Shown piece after piece: positions 22,754-31,600 of a DNA stretch of 56,330 nt (positions are counted from its first letter, which is position 1; each line of letters opens with the position of its first letter). The position numbers were made by a program, and so were the translations under genes. The stretch lies in NCBI GenBank assembly GCA_035628505.1, contig DASPJR010000166.1:1-56330 (forward strand), read 5' to 3'. The notes beneath the pieces were generated by a model. That model did not search any database, was not told the DNA's origin, and was given only the letters and a program-made list of their open reading frames with translations. The stretch comes from DASPJR01 sp035628505. Its GTDB lineage: Bacteria; Planctomycetota; SZUA-567; H5-PLA8.

Positions 22754-25352
22754 AATTCTTCAGGAGCTCGACTGCGTCAGCCAACGTGGATTCGTAGAAG
22801 AGAATGATCAGTTCGCCAGGCGACATCGTATCCAGCGCATGCTTCAGCGCCTGCAGTTCGTCGGGAATAACCTGGCAGTCGATGCCAGGCACAGCCGTGC
22901 GCGCGGCACGGCACATCATTTCAGCAATCGCGCCAGGGACACGGCCGCGCGTGTTCTTATCTTCGCGAATAATCAGGCGCCGGAAGCCTCTTGCAGCAAC
23001 ACTGGCAGCATTTTCAATCAGGTCGTCCCGCCTGTCACCAGGAACCGTAACGATTCCTGTGGTTCGATACCCGTTCCAGCGCGCCGCAAATCCGCAGATG
23101 GCCTCGAACGCCGGAGCATTGTGCCCGTAATCAAGCAGCACATAGCCTTCCTTCACCTGGTAGAGATTGGCGCGGCCGGGATTTTCGTCGCTGTGGAAGT
23201 TCTGCAGCGCGTTGATCACATCGGAGGCCTTCAGGCCGTGAGCGCGACAGGCCGCAAGCGCGGCAAGAACATTGGCAATCTGAAACGCCGCGCGGCCGCC
23301 CAGTGTGATCGGCAGCGTGCCCGCCTCCACGAGCGGCTCAGGCCGGCCGCTGCGGTGTGATTCGTGAATAATGTTGTCTTTCAGGAAGAACGCTTTGCCG
23401 CCGGCGGCAAGGTGCTCTTGCAGAATGCTGTTTTCGGGATCCAGTGAAAAGTAAATGATCCGCCGCGGCAGACGGCGGATTCGGGGCGCGTCGGCCAATG
23501 CCGCAGTGCGTGGGTCGTCGGCATTTAGAATGATGGTTCCGCCTTCGCGCGTGCGCTCTGGAACAAGCGATTTGATGCGCACCAAATCGTCGACGGAATC
23601 GATTCCATCCTGCCCAATATGGTCGGCCTGGATATTTGTCACAATGGATATGTCGGACCAGTCGTAGCCCAGCCCACGGCGCACGATTCCGCCACGCGCT
23701 GTCTCCAGCACAGCGATCTCCACGCTGGGGTCTGCAAGCACCGCGCGCGCGGACATCGGTCCGGCGTTGTCGCCGCAGAAAATCTTGCGGCCGCCGATGT
23801 AAATTCCATCCGTGGAGGTCAGGCCGACGCAGTAGCGTGCCGCTTCAAGAACATGCGCGATCATCCTTGAAGTTGTGGTTTTACCGTTAGTACCCGTCAC
23901 AGCAATCAGGGGAATGCGGCTGGGGGTGAATTCCGGATAGAGCGAGCTGATGATTGCACCGCCGACGTCCCGCGGCTTGCCTTCTGAAGGAAAAAGATGC
24001 ATACGCAGGCCCGGAGCAGCGTTCAGCTCGATGATTGCGCCGCTTTCATCAGTGAAGGGCTTTGAAATGTCGTCATGAACCACATCGATTCCACAGATGT
24101 CCAGATCGACAACCCGCGCAGCACGCTCGCACATGCGGCGAATGTCGGGATGCACCAGATCGGTCACATCGATGGCCGAACCGCCAGTAGAGAGATTAAC
24201 GCTCTCCCGCAGAATCACCCGCACGCCCGAGGCCGGCACGGAATCGAATTCGAACCCCTGCTTATGAAGGCATTCACGGGTGACATCATCAAGACGCATG
24301 CGCGTCATGGGTTTGTCGTGGCCCTTTCCTCTTCGCGGATCGCGGTTGACGGCGTCAACCAGATCTCGAATGCTGGAGCGCCCGTCACCGCAGACAATGG
24401 GGGGAATGCGTTCGCTTGCGGCAATCATTCGTCCGGCGACAACCAGCACGCGATAGTTCCGGCCTCGGATGTATTCCTCGATCAGCACCCGCGACGAACT
24501 CTGCGCTGCGATCTGGAAGGCGGTGCGAACCTGGTCCACTGTCGTCAGATTCACCGATACGCCAATCCCCTGCCGTCCATCAAGCGGTTTGACGACGGCG
24601 GGCCGTTCGAGTTGCAAGAACGCCTCTACAGCTTCCTCTTCGCTGCGCACGGTCGTTCCACTTGGCACGCGGATGAAAGCACTGCGGAGAATCTGCTTGG
24701 TGAGTTCCTTGTCGCAGGAAACTTCGACTGCAATGGCGCTGCTTTGCGAGCTCATCGCCGCCTGAATGTACCGCCTGAATTTGCCGTATCCGAACTGAAT
24801 TAAGTTCGCATCATTCAGCCGCATCCACGGAATTCCGCGCGATTCGGCGGCCTCGACGATGCATCTCGTACTTGGCCCGAGATCGAACTCTGCCACGATG
24901 TCGCGCGCTTCTTCGAGGCGTCGTTCAAGATCGAAAGGTTTGTCGTTGAGCAGTGCCTCCACGATTTCAACCGCGGTTTTGAGCAGGTGCTTCATGCCCT
25001 CTTCGCAGACAAAGCGCACTGCCACGTCATAGCAGCGCGGCACGCCGGAGAAGACTGTTTTACCGAAACCCACTTCGATACCGGCCGGAGCCGACAGTTC
25101 CAGAGCAACATGCTCAACGATATGACCGAAATACGTTCCGGTATGGAGGCGTTCAACAAATCCGCCGGCCCTGCCTAGCGAACAACGATGTTCCTGCAGC
25201 CCAGGCAGCGCCTTCAGTAATTTCGAAATAAATTCCGGCCGTTGACGGCTTTCTATATCAGCGAGGTCTTCCAAATCCAGCCGCATAACGAGCACAGGCT
25301 TATTATGAAAAACATTCGGTCCATTCAGAGTGCGAATATCGATGATGCGCAT
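22704..25352 (-). CDS. cphA: Cyanophycin synthetase
   Basis: 882 residues from ATG 25352 (MRIIDIRTLNGPNVFHNKPV), near the usual family length of about 870. An N-terminal domain (1-160), an ATP-grasp domain (about 210-470, with KPLDGRQGIGVSVNLT) and a Mur-ligase-like domain with the P-loop GTNGKTTTSR (about 485) alternate in adding Asp and Arg to the polymer. The final glutamate-ligase-type domain ends near 880. The upstream frame to 25436 is unlikely to be used. It is divergent from a second cyanophycinase, with a 247-bp intergenic control region. Confidence 0.93.
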   Translation of the reverse strand: MRIIDIRTLNGPNVFHNKPVLVMRLDLEDLADIESRQRPEFISKLLKALPGLQEHRCSLGRAGGFVERLHTGTYFGHIVEHVALELSAPAGIEVGFGKTVFSGVPRCYDVAVRFVCEEGMKHLLKTAVEIVEALLNDKPFDLERRLEEARDIVAEFDLGPSTRCIVEAAESRGIPWMRLNDANLIQFGYGKFRRYIQAAMSSQSSAIAVEVSCDKELTKQILRSAFIRVPSGTTVRSEEEAVEAFLQLERPAVVKPLDGRQGIGVSVNLTTVDQVRTAFQIAAQSSSRVLIEEYIRGRNYRVLVVAGRMIAASERIPPIVCGDGRSSIRDLVDAVNRDPRRGKGHDKPMTRMRLDDVTRECLHKQGFEFDSVPASGVRVILRESVNLSTGGSAIDVTDLVHPDIRRMCERAARVVDLDICGIDVVHDDISKPFTDESGAIIELNAAPGLRMHLFPSEGKPRDVGGAIISSLYPEFTPSRIPLIAVTGTNGKTTTSRMIAHVLEAARYCVGLTSTDGIYIGGRKIFCGDNAGPMSARAVLADPSVEIAVLETARGGIVRRGLGYDWSDISIVTNIQADHIGQDGIDSVDDLVRIKSLVPERTREGGTIILNADDPRTAALADAPRIRRLPRRIIYFSLDPENSILQEHLAAGGKAFFLKDNIIHESHRSGRPEPLVEAGTLPITLGGRAAFQIANVLAALAACRAHGLKASDVINALQNFHSDENPGRANLYQVKEGYVLLDYGHNAPAFEAICGFAARWNGYRTTGIVTVPGDRRDDLIENAASVAARGFRRLIIREDKNTRGRVPGAIAEMMCRAARTAVPGIDCQVIPDELQALKHALDTMSPGELIILFYESTLADAVELLKNYGAVPQKALPAAALAG

Positions 25353-25599
25353 GCTAAAGCCCTGCCTTAGCGCAAAATTGTCGCAACAACTTCGCCAAAT
25401 AGCTGGAACTTCCGTCATCTGGGGCAACATTTGCACGCAAGTACTTCCTGAGCAGATGACGCCGGGTGGTGCAGCGCCGGGATCACTCCGTTCTCCATCC
25501 CTGGAACCGGAAACAGCAAGTAATGAACATCACAGAGCCCTGCTTTTCCGGACAAACAATAAATCTGCAGCATGGTACGGATTTCAGAATGAGGACATT

Positions 25600-26523
25600 A
25601 TGCGGTTGAGCCATCCCCGAGGAAAATTAATGCTCATCGGCGGCGCAGAGGACCGCGAGGGTAAATGCGACGTGTTGTATGAATTTATTCGGCTATCCGG
25701 AAGAAGACCTTCCATCTGCCTGATGACGGTTGCGACGAACCAACCGGAGGAGCTGGCGGCGACCTATACACGTGCTTTCAAGCGCCTGGGTGTAAATAAG
25801 ATTTCATCCCTGCATATCCAATCGCGTGTTGACGCTAATGAGCCAGCCACACTTTCACTAATTGAGTCTTCCGATGCTCTGTTTTTCACAGGAGGAGATC
25901 AGCTGCGAATTACTGCTCTGCTCGGCGGGACAGGATGCGAACAATTGATTCACCAGCAATGCGCGCGCGGTCGCTTGATTGGCGGTACCAGCGCGGGAGC
26001 GGCCATGATGTCGAACTCGATGGTGCTTAATGGCACTTCCGACACAAACCCGCGATTTGGAACTGTTCAGATCGGGCCTGGCATGGATCTTCTTCTTGGC
26101 GCCATGGTGGACACACACTTCTCGCAGCGTGGACGATATGGCCGCCTGATCTCCAGCGTCGCCCATCATCCGCAGGATCTTGGCGTGGGCATCGACGAAA
26201 ACACAGCATTAATCGTCCAGAAAGATGAAGCACGCGTCGTGGGCGATGGCGCCGTTACGATCATTGATTCAGCCGAGATCAGCTATTCGAATTTGCCCAA
26301 GCTCGAGGATCATGAGAGCCTGGCGATTTACGGCGTGAAACTTCATGTCCTCGCGGCAGGTTCGCGATACATCATGTCAAAACGCGCGCCCGTCATAGAG
26401 AATGGAAAAGCGATCGAGCTGATTCCGAACGGCAATGGTGCGCGAAAGACGTTACCCTTAAGCGTGGGGCCGAGCCGTCAAACAAGTCTTAGGTCGCCAC
26501 GGCGCCAGAAGCGCGTCAAATAA
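25600..26523 (+). CDS. cphB: Cyanophycinase 2
   Basis: 307 residues from ATG 25600 (GAGGA four bases upstream). Same fold as the first copy: KLMLIGGAEDREG (9-21), LFFTGGDQLRITALLGG (95-111) and GTSAGAAMM with Ser131. The protein has an extra basic, Ser/Arg-rich tail (about 270-307). The two copies agree through the catalytic core but differ in both termini, so they are old paralogs rather than a recent duplication. It is followed after 135 bp by the MetE-like gene. Confidence 0.9.
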   Translation: MRLSHPRGKLMLIGGAEDREGKCDVLYEFIRLSGRRPSICLMTVATNQPEELAATYTRAFKRLGVNKISSLHIQSRVDANEPATLSLIESSDALFFTGGDQLRITALLGGTGCEQLIHQQCARGRLIGGTSAGAAMMSNSMVLNGTSDTNPRFGTVQIGPGMDLLLGAMVDTHFSQRGRYGRLISSVAHHPQDLGVGIDENTALIVQKDEARVVGDGAVTIIDSAEISYSNLPKLEDHESLAIYGVKLHVLAAGSRYIMSKRAPVIENGKAIELIPNGNGARKTLPLSVGPSRQTSLRSPRRQKRVK

Positions 26524-26658
26524 GTTAGGCCTAATAATTGCGAATGCCGTGAACCGCACCAAAGTTTGGGATGATGTTTTACATCAAGAGCATCGGCACC
26601 TTTGCCAGATGCGCAATTCCGACACATTCCCGGCTGTGTTGATGGGGCGCTTGTCGCA

Positions 26659-27723
26659 ATGAAAATCCCGACCGAGCCTATCGGCAGCATTCCACGACCA
26701 CTTGTCCTGTTAAATGAAATAGCCCGCTTGGGAAATGCTCATCACCGGGAGCTCAGCCAGCTCTATGATAGCGCCGTCCAGGATACATTGAAGCGGTTTG
26801 AAGAAACAGGCTCGCCGGTAGTCACAGATGGAGAACAGCGTAAGTATCATAATTTCTGGACGTACAGCATCGATGGCGCATCGAATATGGATCCAAACGG
26901 GTTTAAAATCCCGTTCTGCGCCGGCCACATTCGGCGCATGCCAAAACTTAATGCCGCGCCATTCCATTATCAACGCTACGCCGATAGCTACCTCGAACTT
27001 GCCGCGCGTTACACACGAAAGCCGCTGAAGCAGGCCGTTATTTCTCCCTCTGCGCTGAGCCTGCTTTATCCCTCAGAGGGCATTCCAGGCTACGCGCGGG
27101 AAACGTTTATCGAAGATCTGTTGCGCGAACATGAAACTGAAGTGCGGCGCTGTCTAACAAAGGGCGCCCATAAGGTACAGATCGATTTCACTGAGGGACG
27201 CCTCGCAGTGAAAATCGACCCATCAGGCGAGCTTCTGAACAGTTTCATCTATCTGAATAACATGGCTCTATCCCGCTTCTCTCCGACGGAACGTACAGCC
27301 ATTGGCGTACATACCTGCCCCGGAGGCGACCGCGATTCGACGCACAGCGCGGATGTTGATTATGCCGATCTGCTTCCCAGCCTTTTTGAACTGCGGGCCG
27401 GGAATTTCTACATCGCACTCGCCGGTGAAAAAGACCGGGTGCGAGTGTTGAAAATAATCCGCCAGTACATGAAGCAGGATCAGCGCATCTTTGTCGGCGT
27501 CATAGCACCCATCAACCCACGGCTCGAAACACCCGAGGAGGTTTGCGAGAGCATCCTGCAGGCGGCCGAGTTCATCCCGCCAGAACAGCTTGGCACCACA
27601 GACGATTGTGGTTTTGCGCCTTTTTGTGATGACACGTCGACCAGCCGGGACCTTGCTTTCGCCAAAATCCGGGCCCGGGTGACAGGCACCGCAATGGCCT
27701 CTGAAAAGCTCGGGGTGGGCTGA
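26659..27723 (+). CDS. MetE/UROD-fold methyltransferase-like protein
   Basis: 354 residues from ATG 26659 (MKIPTEPIGSIPRP). The fold resembles the C-terminal barrel of cobalamin-independent methionine synthase: TEPIGSIPRP at the N-terminus, a central IDFTEGRLAVKID strand and a zinc-type pattern with HTCPGGDRDS and DDCGFAPFCDD. Such stand-alone proteins are usually annotated as homocysteine or related methyltransferases, but many act on other substrates. The stop overlaps the kinase start (TGATG), so they are co-expressed. Confidence 0.65.
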   Translation: MKIPTEPIGSIPRPLVLLNEIARLGNAHHRELSQLYDSAVQDTLKRFEETGSPVVTDGEQRKYHNFWTYSIDGASNMDPNGFKIPFCAGHIRRMPKLNAAPFHYQRYADSYLELAARYTRKPLKQAVISPSALSLLYPSEGIPGYARETFIEDLLREHETEVRRCLTKGAHKVQIDFTEGRLAVKIDPSGELLNSFIYLNNMALSRFSPTERTAIGVHTCPGGDRDSTHSADVDYADLLPSLFELRAGNFYIALAGEKDRVRVLKIIRQYMKQDQRIFVGVIAPINPRLETPEEVCESILQAAEFIPPEQLGTTDDCGFAPFCDDTSTSRDLAFAKIRARVTGTAMASEKLGVG

Positions 27724-30700
27724 TGCAGGAATCCCGTGAAGAAAGCGAACTCCTGCGCTCGGCAGCGCTACAGAATGCTCAGACCATTCTGCAAGCCAGG
27801 CTCCGGGCAGAGCGCGAACTGGAGAAGCGCACCGAAGAGCTCGCCCATCTCTTAGCCACGTTGCGGGCGACGCTCGAATCCACCTCGGACGCGATCCTGG
27901 TGACTGACGGCGACGGACGCGTCACTGATTTCAACCAGAAGTATCTCAAGATGTGGCGCATTCCGTCCGAACTGATGGAAACGCGCGCGCATCGCAAGCT
28001 GCTCCAGGTCTGCGCCACCTTCTTCAATCAACCCGCTCCGTTTCTGGCGCGAATTGAAGAAATTTATCGATCCTCGTTGCCTGAAACATACGACCTGCTC
28101 GAGCTCAACGATGGCCGTGTGTTCGAGCGCTTCACGAGGCTGCAGAGTGTCGCCGGCAGAAACGCAGGACGCGTCTGGAGCTTCCGTGATATCACCGCGC
28201 ACAAAAACGCCGCCGACGAGTTGCGGCATCAGCGGGAATGGTTCAAGGTCACCCTCGCCAGCATTGGGGACGCGGTAATCACAACGGACACGCAAAGCAG
28301 GATCACATTTCTCAATCCAACAGCCGAAGTGATGACCGGATGGAAAGGTGAAGAGGCCCAGGGGAAGCCACTCGCCGACGTAGTGAATATAGTCAACGAG
28401 AAATCCCGCAAGGTCGTAGAAAGTCCGGTCGCGCGCGCGCTGCAAAGCGGCAGCATCGTCGAGCTGGAAAATCACGCAGCCTTGATTGCCCGGGACGGAA
28501 CTGAAGTCGCCATAGAAGACAGCGCCGCGCCAATCCGAGACCCGAAAGGGAAGATAGCCGGGGCCGTCATGGTGTTTCACGACGTCACCGAAAAACGCCG
28601 CGCTCAGGAAGAGCTTAAGGAAAGCCAGAGCCGGCTCAACATGGCCATGACAGCCGGCCAGATGGGCGCCTGGGAGTGGATAATATCGACCGGGCAGGTC
28701 ACGTGGTCCCCCACACTGGAGAGCATACATGGCCTGAAGCCCGGAACTTTCGGCGGACACCTCGAAGATTTCAAACGCGACATTCACCCTGGCGATCGTG
28801 ACCGTGTTTTCAAGGCGATTGAAGAAACTTTGCTCAGCCACAATGAGTACATGATCGAATACCGCATTATCAGGCCAGATGGCTCGATAGCCTGGCTTGA
28901 AACGCGCGGAAAGCTGATCGTGGACGCACGCGGCAATCCCGAACGCATGTCAGGCATCTGCGCTGACATTACGGCAAGGCGGAACGCCGGAGAGGCACTG
29001 CGGCGGAGTGAACAGTTTAACCGTTCAATCATCGAAAGCAGCCGTGACTGCATTAAAACGCTGTCCCTTACCGGAGATCTGCTCTGGATAAGCGAGGCCG
29101 GCCAGAAATTGCTCTGCCTGACGGATACTGCGCAGGTTATTGGCTCGTCGTGGGTGGCGTACTGGAGCGAAGCAGACCGTCCAGCGGCTCAGGCTGCAGT
29201 AAACGCCGCAGCAAATGGCGGAGCCGGATATTTTATCGGATCACTCGCGGTTCAGGGCCAACTGCGCTGGTGGGATGTAATGATCACTCCGATCCTGGAG
29301 GAGAATGGAAAGCCAGAGAAGCTGCTGGCGGTATCGCGCGACATCACCGAGCGGCGGCATGCCGAAGAGGCGAGCCTCCGGCTTGCCGCCGTTGTCGAAT
29401 CTTCCGAGGACGCCATTGTCAGCAAAACTCTGGACGGCATCATCCGTACCTGGAATCCGGCCGCGGAGCGCATGTTTGGCTATTCTGCGAACGAAGTAAT
29501 CGGCAAGCACATTTCGATCATCTTTCCGCGTGAGCGGCTCAGCGAGGAAGACAAGATCATCTCGCGGCTGCGGCAGGGACTGCGGGTTGAACATTACGAA
29601 ACGGTGCGCTTGCGCAAAGATGGCACTCCGATCGATGTGTCGCTCTCCGTGTCCGCGATTAAAGATTCGAGCGGCAGGATCATCGGTGCATCAAAAATCG
29701 CGCGCGATATCACCCACCAGAAAAAGGCAGCTCTTGCCCTGAAGGAAGAAGCGCGGCATCTTGAAATCCTGAATGATACCGGCAAGGCGATCGCCTCCCA
29801 GTTGGAACTGCAGAACCTGGTTCAGACTGTTACCGACGCGGGGACGCTACTGAGTGGTGCACAATTCGGAGCGTTCTTTTACAACGTCACGAGTGAAAAA
29901 GGAGAGTCGTTTCAGCTGTTTTCGGTTTCCGGAACACCGCGCGAAGAGTTTGAAAAGCTCGGCATGCTGCGCAACGTCCCGGAATTCAATGAAACGTTTC
30001 GCACGCTCAGTGTGGTACGTTCGGCCGACATCACCAAAGATACGCGACACGGCAGCATAGAACCGCATCATGGACTGACCTGCGGACGCATTCCGGTGCG
30101 CAGCTACCTTGCCGTTCCTGTCATTTCGCGAACAAAAGACGTGATTGGCGGGCTGTTTTTCGGACACTCGCAAGCCGGCGTTTTCACCGAACGCGTTGAA
30201 CGCCTAATGGTGGGTATTGCAGCGCAGGCGGCAATCGCAATCGACAACGCGCGCCTCTATGAGGCCGGGAAGCGCGAAATCGAACAGCGCGCGCTGGCTG
30301 AAAAGAAATTGCAGGCTGCAAAGGACGAGGCCGAACGCGCGAACCGCGCAAAGGATGAATTTCTGGCGATCGTTTCTCATGAATTGCGCACGCCGCTCAC
30401 TTCTATTCTGGGGTGGACGCGCATGCTGATGAGCGGGACCCTCGATCAGACCAAGGCCGAGCACGGCATTCGCGTAATTGAACGCAACGTCAAGCTTCAA
30501 ACGCAGCTCATCGAGGACCTTCTTGATGTATCGCGCGTGATCACCGGCAAACTCATGCTCACGCTCAGCACGGTAGACCTGGTGAAGGTGATTTCCGCGG
30601 CTATTGATTCGATAAAGCCGGCCGCAGATGCCAAGCAGATTCTTCTTGAGCCTGTCAACGAAAGCAGCGTCAACACCATTATTGGCGACTCAGGCAGGCT

Positions 30701-31463
30701 GCAGCAGATATTCTGGAATCTGCTGTCAAATGCGGTGAAGTTCACGCCCAAAGGCGGCCGCGTTGAAATCCGCATCACCCGCGTTGACGCGGTGGTGCGC
30801 GTCACCATTTCCGATACGGGCAGGGGCATTGATCCGGCGTTTCTGCCACTCCTCTTTGAACGTTTCCGTCAACTCGATAGCACCACCACGCGGGTCCATG
30901 GCGGACTCGGCCTGGGTCTTGCAATCGTCCGCTACCTCGTCGAACAGCACGGCGGGCATGTTACTGCGGCCAGCGACGGAGTCGGGAAAGGGTCGACCTT
31001 TACGGTAGAATTGCCGATCCGCGCCACTGCAACCCTCAGTCCGGCGGCACCGGATTCATCAAACATTTCGCTGAAACCCGGAAAGCCGCTGGCAGGCCAG
31101 CGCGTACTCGTGCTCGAAGACGAAACAGATTCGCGCGATTTGATTCTGACTGTCCTGGAAACAGCAGGAGCGTGCGGCGTGGGCGTCTCGTCGGTCGACG
31201 AAGCGTTGCATGAAATCGGCTGCAGGAAACCGGATGTCATCGTCAGCGATATCGGAATGCCGCAGAAAGATGGCTACGAATTTGTGCGCCAGCTCCGGAA
31301 GGAATTCAAATCGGCCAGCCGGATTCCCGTCATTGCTGTCACGGCATATGCGCGCGAAGAAGACCGCGTGACCGCAATGGAAGCAGGATTCGACATGTAC
31401 GTGCCTAAGCCGATTGATCCAGCCGAATTGATCCGCCGCGTGACACAGGCCATCAACACCTGA
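27723..31463 (+). CDS. Hybrid sensor histidine kinase with five PAS domains
   Basis: 1246 residues, no membrane segment seen. Order: coiled coil (1-45), PAS1 (about 50-160), PAS2 (170-295), PAS3 (300-425), PAS4 (430-545), PAS5 (550-670), GAF (690-840), HisKA with His886 in IVSHELRTPLTS, HATPase (N box FWNLLSNAVKF, G1 DTGRGID, G2 GGLGLGLAIV) and a receiver domain with Asp1176 in VSDIGMPQKDG. It would sense small ligands or redox in the cytoplasm and pass phosphate on. It overlaps the MetE-like gene by one base, linking it to the cyanophycin locus. No separate response regulator follows; recG comes next. Confidence 0.93.
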   Translation: MQESREESELLRSAALQNAQTILQARLRAERELEKRTEELAHLLATLRATLESTSDAILVTDGDGRVTDFNQKYLKMWRIPSELMETRAHRKLLQVCATFFNQPAPFLARIEEIYRSSLPETYDLLELNDGRVFERFTRLQSVAGRNAGRVWSFRDITAHKNAADELRHQREWFKVTLASIGDAVITTDTQSRITFLNPTAEVMTGWKGEEAQGKPLADVVNIVNEKSRKVVESPVARALQSGSIVELENHAALIARDGTEVAIEDSAAPIRDPKGKIAGAVMVFHDVTEKRRAQEELKESQSRLNMAMTAGQMGAWEWIISTGQVTWSPTLESIHGLKPGTFGGHLEDFKRDIHPGDRDRVFKAIEETLLSHNEYMIEYRIIRPDGSIAWLETRGKLIVDARGNPERMSGICADITARRNAGEALRRSEQFNRSIIESSRDCIKTLSLTGDLLWISEAGQKLLCLTDTAQVIGSSWVAYWSEADRPAAQAAVNAAANGGAGYFIGSLAVQGQLRWWDVMITPILEENGKPEKLLAVSRDITERRHAEEASLRLAAVVESSEDAIVSKTLDGIIRTWNPAAERMFGYSANEVIGKHISIIFPRERLSEEDKIISRLRQGLRVEHYETVRLRKDGTPIDVSLSVSAIKDSSGRIIGASKIARDITHQKKAALALKEEARHLEILNDTGKAIASQLELQNLVQTVTDAGTLLSGAQFGAFFYNVTSEKGESFQLFSVSGTPREEFEKLGMLRNVPEFNETFRTLSVVRSADITKDTRHGSIEPHHGLTCGRIPVRSYLAVPVISRTKDVIGGLFFGHSQAGVFTERVERLMVGIAAQAAIAIDNARLYEAGKREIEQRALAEKKLQAAKDEAERANRAKDEFLAIVSHELRTPLTSILGWTRMLMSGTLDQTKAEHGIRVIERNVKLQTQLIEDLLDVSRVITGKLMLTLSTVDLVKVISAAIDSIKPAADAKQILLEPVNESSVNTIIGDSGRLQQIFWNLLSNAVKFTPKGGRVEIRITRVDAVVRVTISDTGRGIDPAFLPLLFERFRQLDSTTTRVHGGLGLGLAIVRYLVEQHGGHVTAASDGVGKGSTFTVELPIRATATLSPAAPDSSNISLKPGKPLAGQRVLVLEDETDSRDLILTVLETAGACGVGVSSVDEALHEIGCRKPDVIVSDIGMPQKDGYEFVRQLRKEFKSASRIPVIAVTAYAREEDRVTAMEAGFDMYVPKPIDPAELIRRVTQAINT

Positions 31464-31600
31464 TTTCCCCCGCCCGAACTTCTGCGAAAAGCAACATATC
31501 TCACGTCTGGGCGCGTCATGTGCCTTGGCGTTTCCATGTGCAATCTGATACAGGTAATCAAGAAGGCGCTGAAAGCGCTGTGGCTGGGCACTGATTTGAC

